A stretch of 64,000 nucleotides of DNA from Tolypeutes matacus (taxonomy: Eukaryota > Chordata > Mammalia > Cingulata > Chlamyphoridae): positions 646,832-710,831 of the forward strand of contig JAKSZT010020895.1 in assembly GCA_026826555.1 (NCBI GenBank), written 5' to 3'. The translations under genes were made by a program, and so were the position numbers. This document shows, piece after piece, positions 62,301-64,000 of the stretch (position 1 is its first letter; every line of letters starts with the position of its first letter). The notes under the pieces were generated by a model. The model was not told the DNA's origin. It worked only from the letters and a program-made list of their open reading frames with translations, and searched no databases.

Positions 62301-64000
62301 TTTAGCCATTTGTATTTCTTCTTTGGAGAAGTGTCTGTTCAAATCCCTTGCCCATTTTTTAAATGGGTTGTTTATCTTTATTTTCAAGATATAGGATTTC
62401 TTTATATATGCTGGATATTATGCTCCTATCAGATATATGATTTCCAAATATTTTCTCCCATTGGGTAGGCTGCCTTTTCACTTTCTTGACAAATTCCTTT
62501 GAGATAGAACAATTTTTAATTTTGAGGAGTTCCCATTTATCTATTTTTTCTTTCATTGCTCATACTTTGGGTGTAAAGTTCATGAAACTTTCTCCTAATA
62601 CAAGATCCTGTAGTTGCAACCCTACATTATTTTCCAAGATCTTTATGGTCTTGGCTCTTATATTTAGATCTTGGATCCACTGAGTTAATTTTTGTACAAG
62701 GTGTGAGGTGGTGTTCCTCTGTCATTCTTTTGAATATGGATATACAGTTCTTCAAGCACCATTTGTTGAAGAGGCCATTCTCTCCCAGTTGAATGGGCTT
62801 GGTGGCCTTGTCAAATATCATTTGACTCTATATGCAGGGATATATATCAGAATGCTCAAAATGGTTCCATTGGTCAGTATGTGTATCTTTGTGCCAATAC
62901 AATGCAGTTTTGACCACTGTAAATTTGTAGTGTGTTTTAAAGTCTGGTAGCACAATTCTTCTGACTTAATTTTTCTTTTTCAATACGTCTTTGGCTATTT
63001 GGGGCCTCTTGACCTTTCAAATAAATTTCAAAGTTAACTTTTCAATTCAGTAAAAAATGCTGTGGGGAATATTTTGGGATTGCATTAAATCTGTAGATCA
63101 GTTTGTGTAAGATAGACATTTTAATGAGGTTTAGTCATTCTATCCGTGAACAGGGAATATTCTACCATTTATTTAAGATTTCTTTGATTTCCTTTAATCT
63201 TGTTGTGTAGTTTTCTGCATTCAAGTCATTTACATCTTTAGGTAAATTTATTCCTAGGTATTTGATTTTTATTTTCTTTTGTAAATGGGATTTTTTCCTT
63301 GATTTCCTCCTCAGATTGCTCATTATTGGTGTACAGAAATGCTACTGCTTTTTGCACATTATCTTATAACCTGCCACTTTACTGAGCTAATTTATAAGAT
63401 TTAGAATGTTGGTTGGTAGATTTCTCATGGCTTTCTATATATATGAGCATATTTCATCTACAAATAGAGAACTTTTTAACTCTTAGTTTCCAGTTTGGAT
63501 GCCCCTTATATCTCTTTTTTTGCCTAAGGGCTAGAGCAAGTACTTTTAACACAATATTAAAAACGAGTAGTGACAGTGGGCATCCTAGTCTTGTTCCAGA
63601 TCTTAGAGTGAAAGCTTTTAGGATTTCACCATTGTGTATGATGTTAGGTATGGGTTTTTCATTTATACTCTTTATAATGTTGAGGAAGTTTCCTTCTATT
63701 CCTAGCTTTTAAAGAGTTTTTAATCAGGAAAGGGTGATGCATTTTGTCAAATGCTTTTTCTGCATCTATGGAGATGATCATGTGATTTTTTTTCTTTCAG
63801 TCTGTTTATGTGGTGTATTACATTGTGTGATTTTATGTTGAACTCTCCTTGCATATCAGGATAAAACACACTTGGTCATGGTGTATAATTCATTTGATGT
63901 GTTATTGTATATGTTTAGCAAGATTTGTTTAGGATTTTAGCATCTAAGTTCATTAGAGAGATTGGTCTATAAGTTTATTTCCTCGTGGTATCTTTGGCTT
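59395..64000 (-). mobile_element. Young-type LINE-1, antisense, cut by the window edge
   Basis: Long 3' UTR at 59395-61370 with the same layout as 32931-35480, then ORF2 C-terminal half and reverse transcriptase up to the edge. Unlike the copy at 32931-40714, the ORF2 C-terminus is present. It continues beyond 64000, so its full length is unknown. Confidence 0.87.
61700..64000 (-). pseudogene. LINE-1 ORF2 remnant (RT and C-terminal domain)
   Basis: Minus strand encodes recognisable L1 ORF2 pieces in shifted frames: 61835-62125 (IELLFDPAIPLL and LWYMHTMEYYSAV, the extreme C-terminal region), 62127-62387 ([20 protein letters not shown] and [12 protein letters not shown]), 62359-62556 ([20 protein letters not shown]) and 62627-62821. 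From about 63300 upward it is the RT palm. L1 ORF2 nicks DNA and reverse-transcribes L1 RNA; here frameshifts and stops inactivate it. Confidence 0.9.

Overview
This window is mammalian nuclear DNA, most likely from a xenarthran and probably an armadillo. The evidence is a set of tRNA-derived SINEs that look like the armadillo DAS families, several LINE-1 (L1) copies sharing one unusual 3' UTR, and olfactory receptor (OR) genes of the OR6C type. The DNA is AT-rich, intron-free genes lie far apart, and there are no operons, prokaryotic genes, CRISPR arrays or recognisable RNA genes. A 400-base run of N (58229-58628) is an assembly gap. The species call is inference from repeat recognition by eye.

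Host genes: one intact OR gene (53993-54937, minus, 314 aa) and two OR pseudogenes on the same strand (2730-3929 and 42761-43698). Flanking non-coding DNA is also shared between the three loci, so this is a tandem OR6C cluster made by segmental duplication. Unit 1 covers about 2040-15400 (with an 8-kb provirus inside), unit 2 about 19570-44100 (expanded by nested retroelements) and unit 3 about 50650-58228.

Layout: 1-2000 AT-rich DNA; 2040-5549 unit 1 with a broken OR split by a young DAS SINE; 5550-13712 a defective betaretrovirus-like provirus on the minus strand with two LTRs about 12-13% apart by eye; 13713-15400 the rest of unit 1; 14890-28312 old antisense L1 pieces with nested insertions; 28313-40945 a nest in which a nearly complete young antisense L1 (about 32931-40714) sits inside an older L1 and itself contains an inverted L1 3' end; 42761-43698 the second broken OR; 44200-50500 MaLR-like LTRs, SINEs, an L1 tail between two ~193-bp direct repeats, and remnants of a second ERV pol; 50650-58228 unit 3 with the intact OR; 58629-64000 two more antisense young L1s, the last cut by the window edge.

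I found no new gene system. The most informative signals are structural: the paralogous site without the provirus, the scrambled gag/pol order in the provirus, an extra 3' tail shared by two L1 ends, a duplicated terminal module in the L1 3' UTR, a long purine tract in the L1 5' region, and a dimeric SINE with a GC-rich tandem linker.
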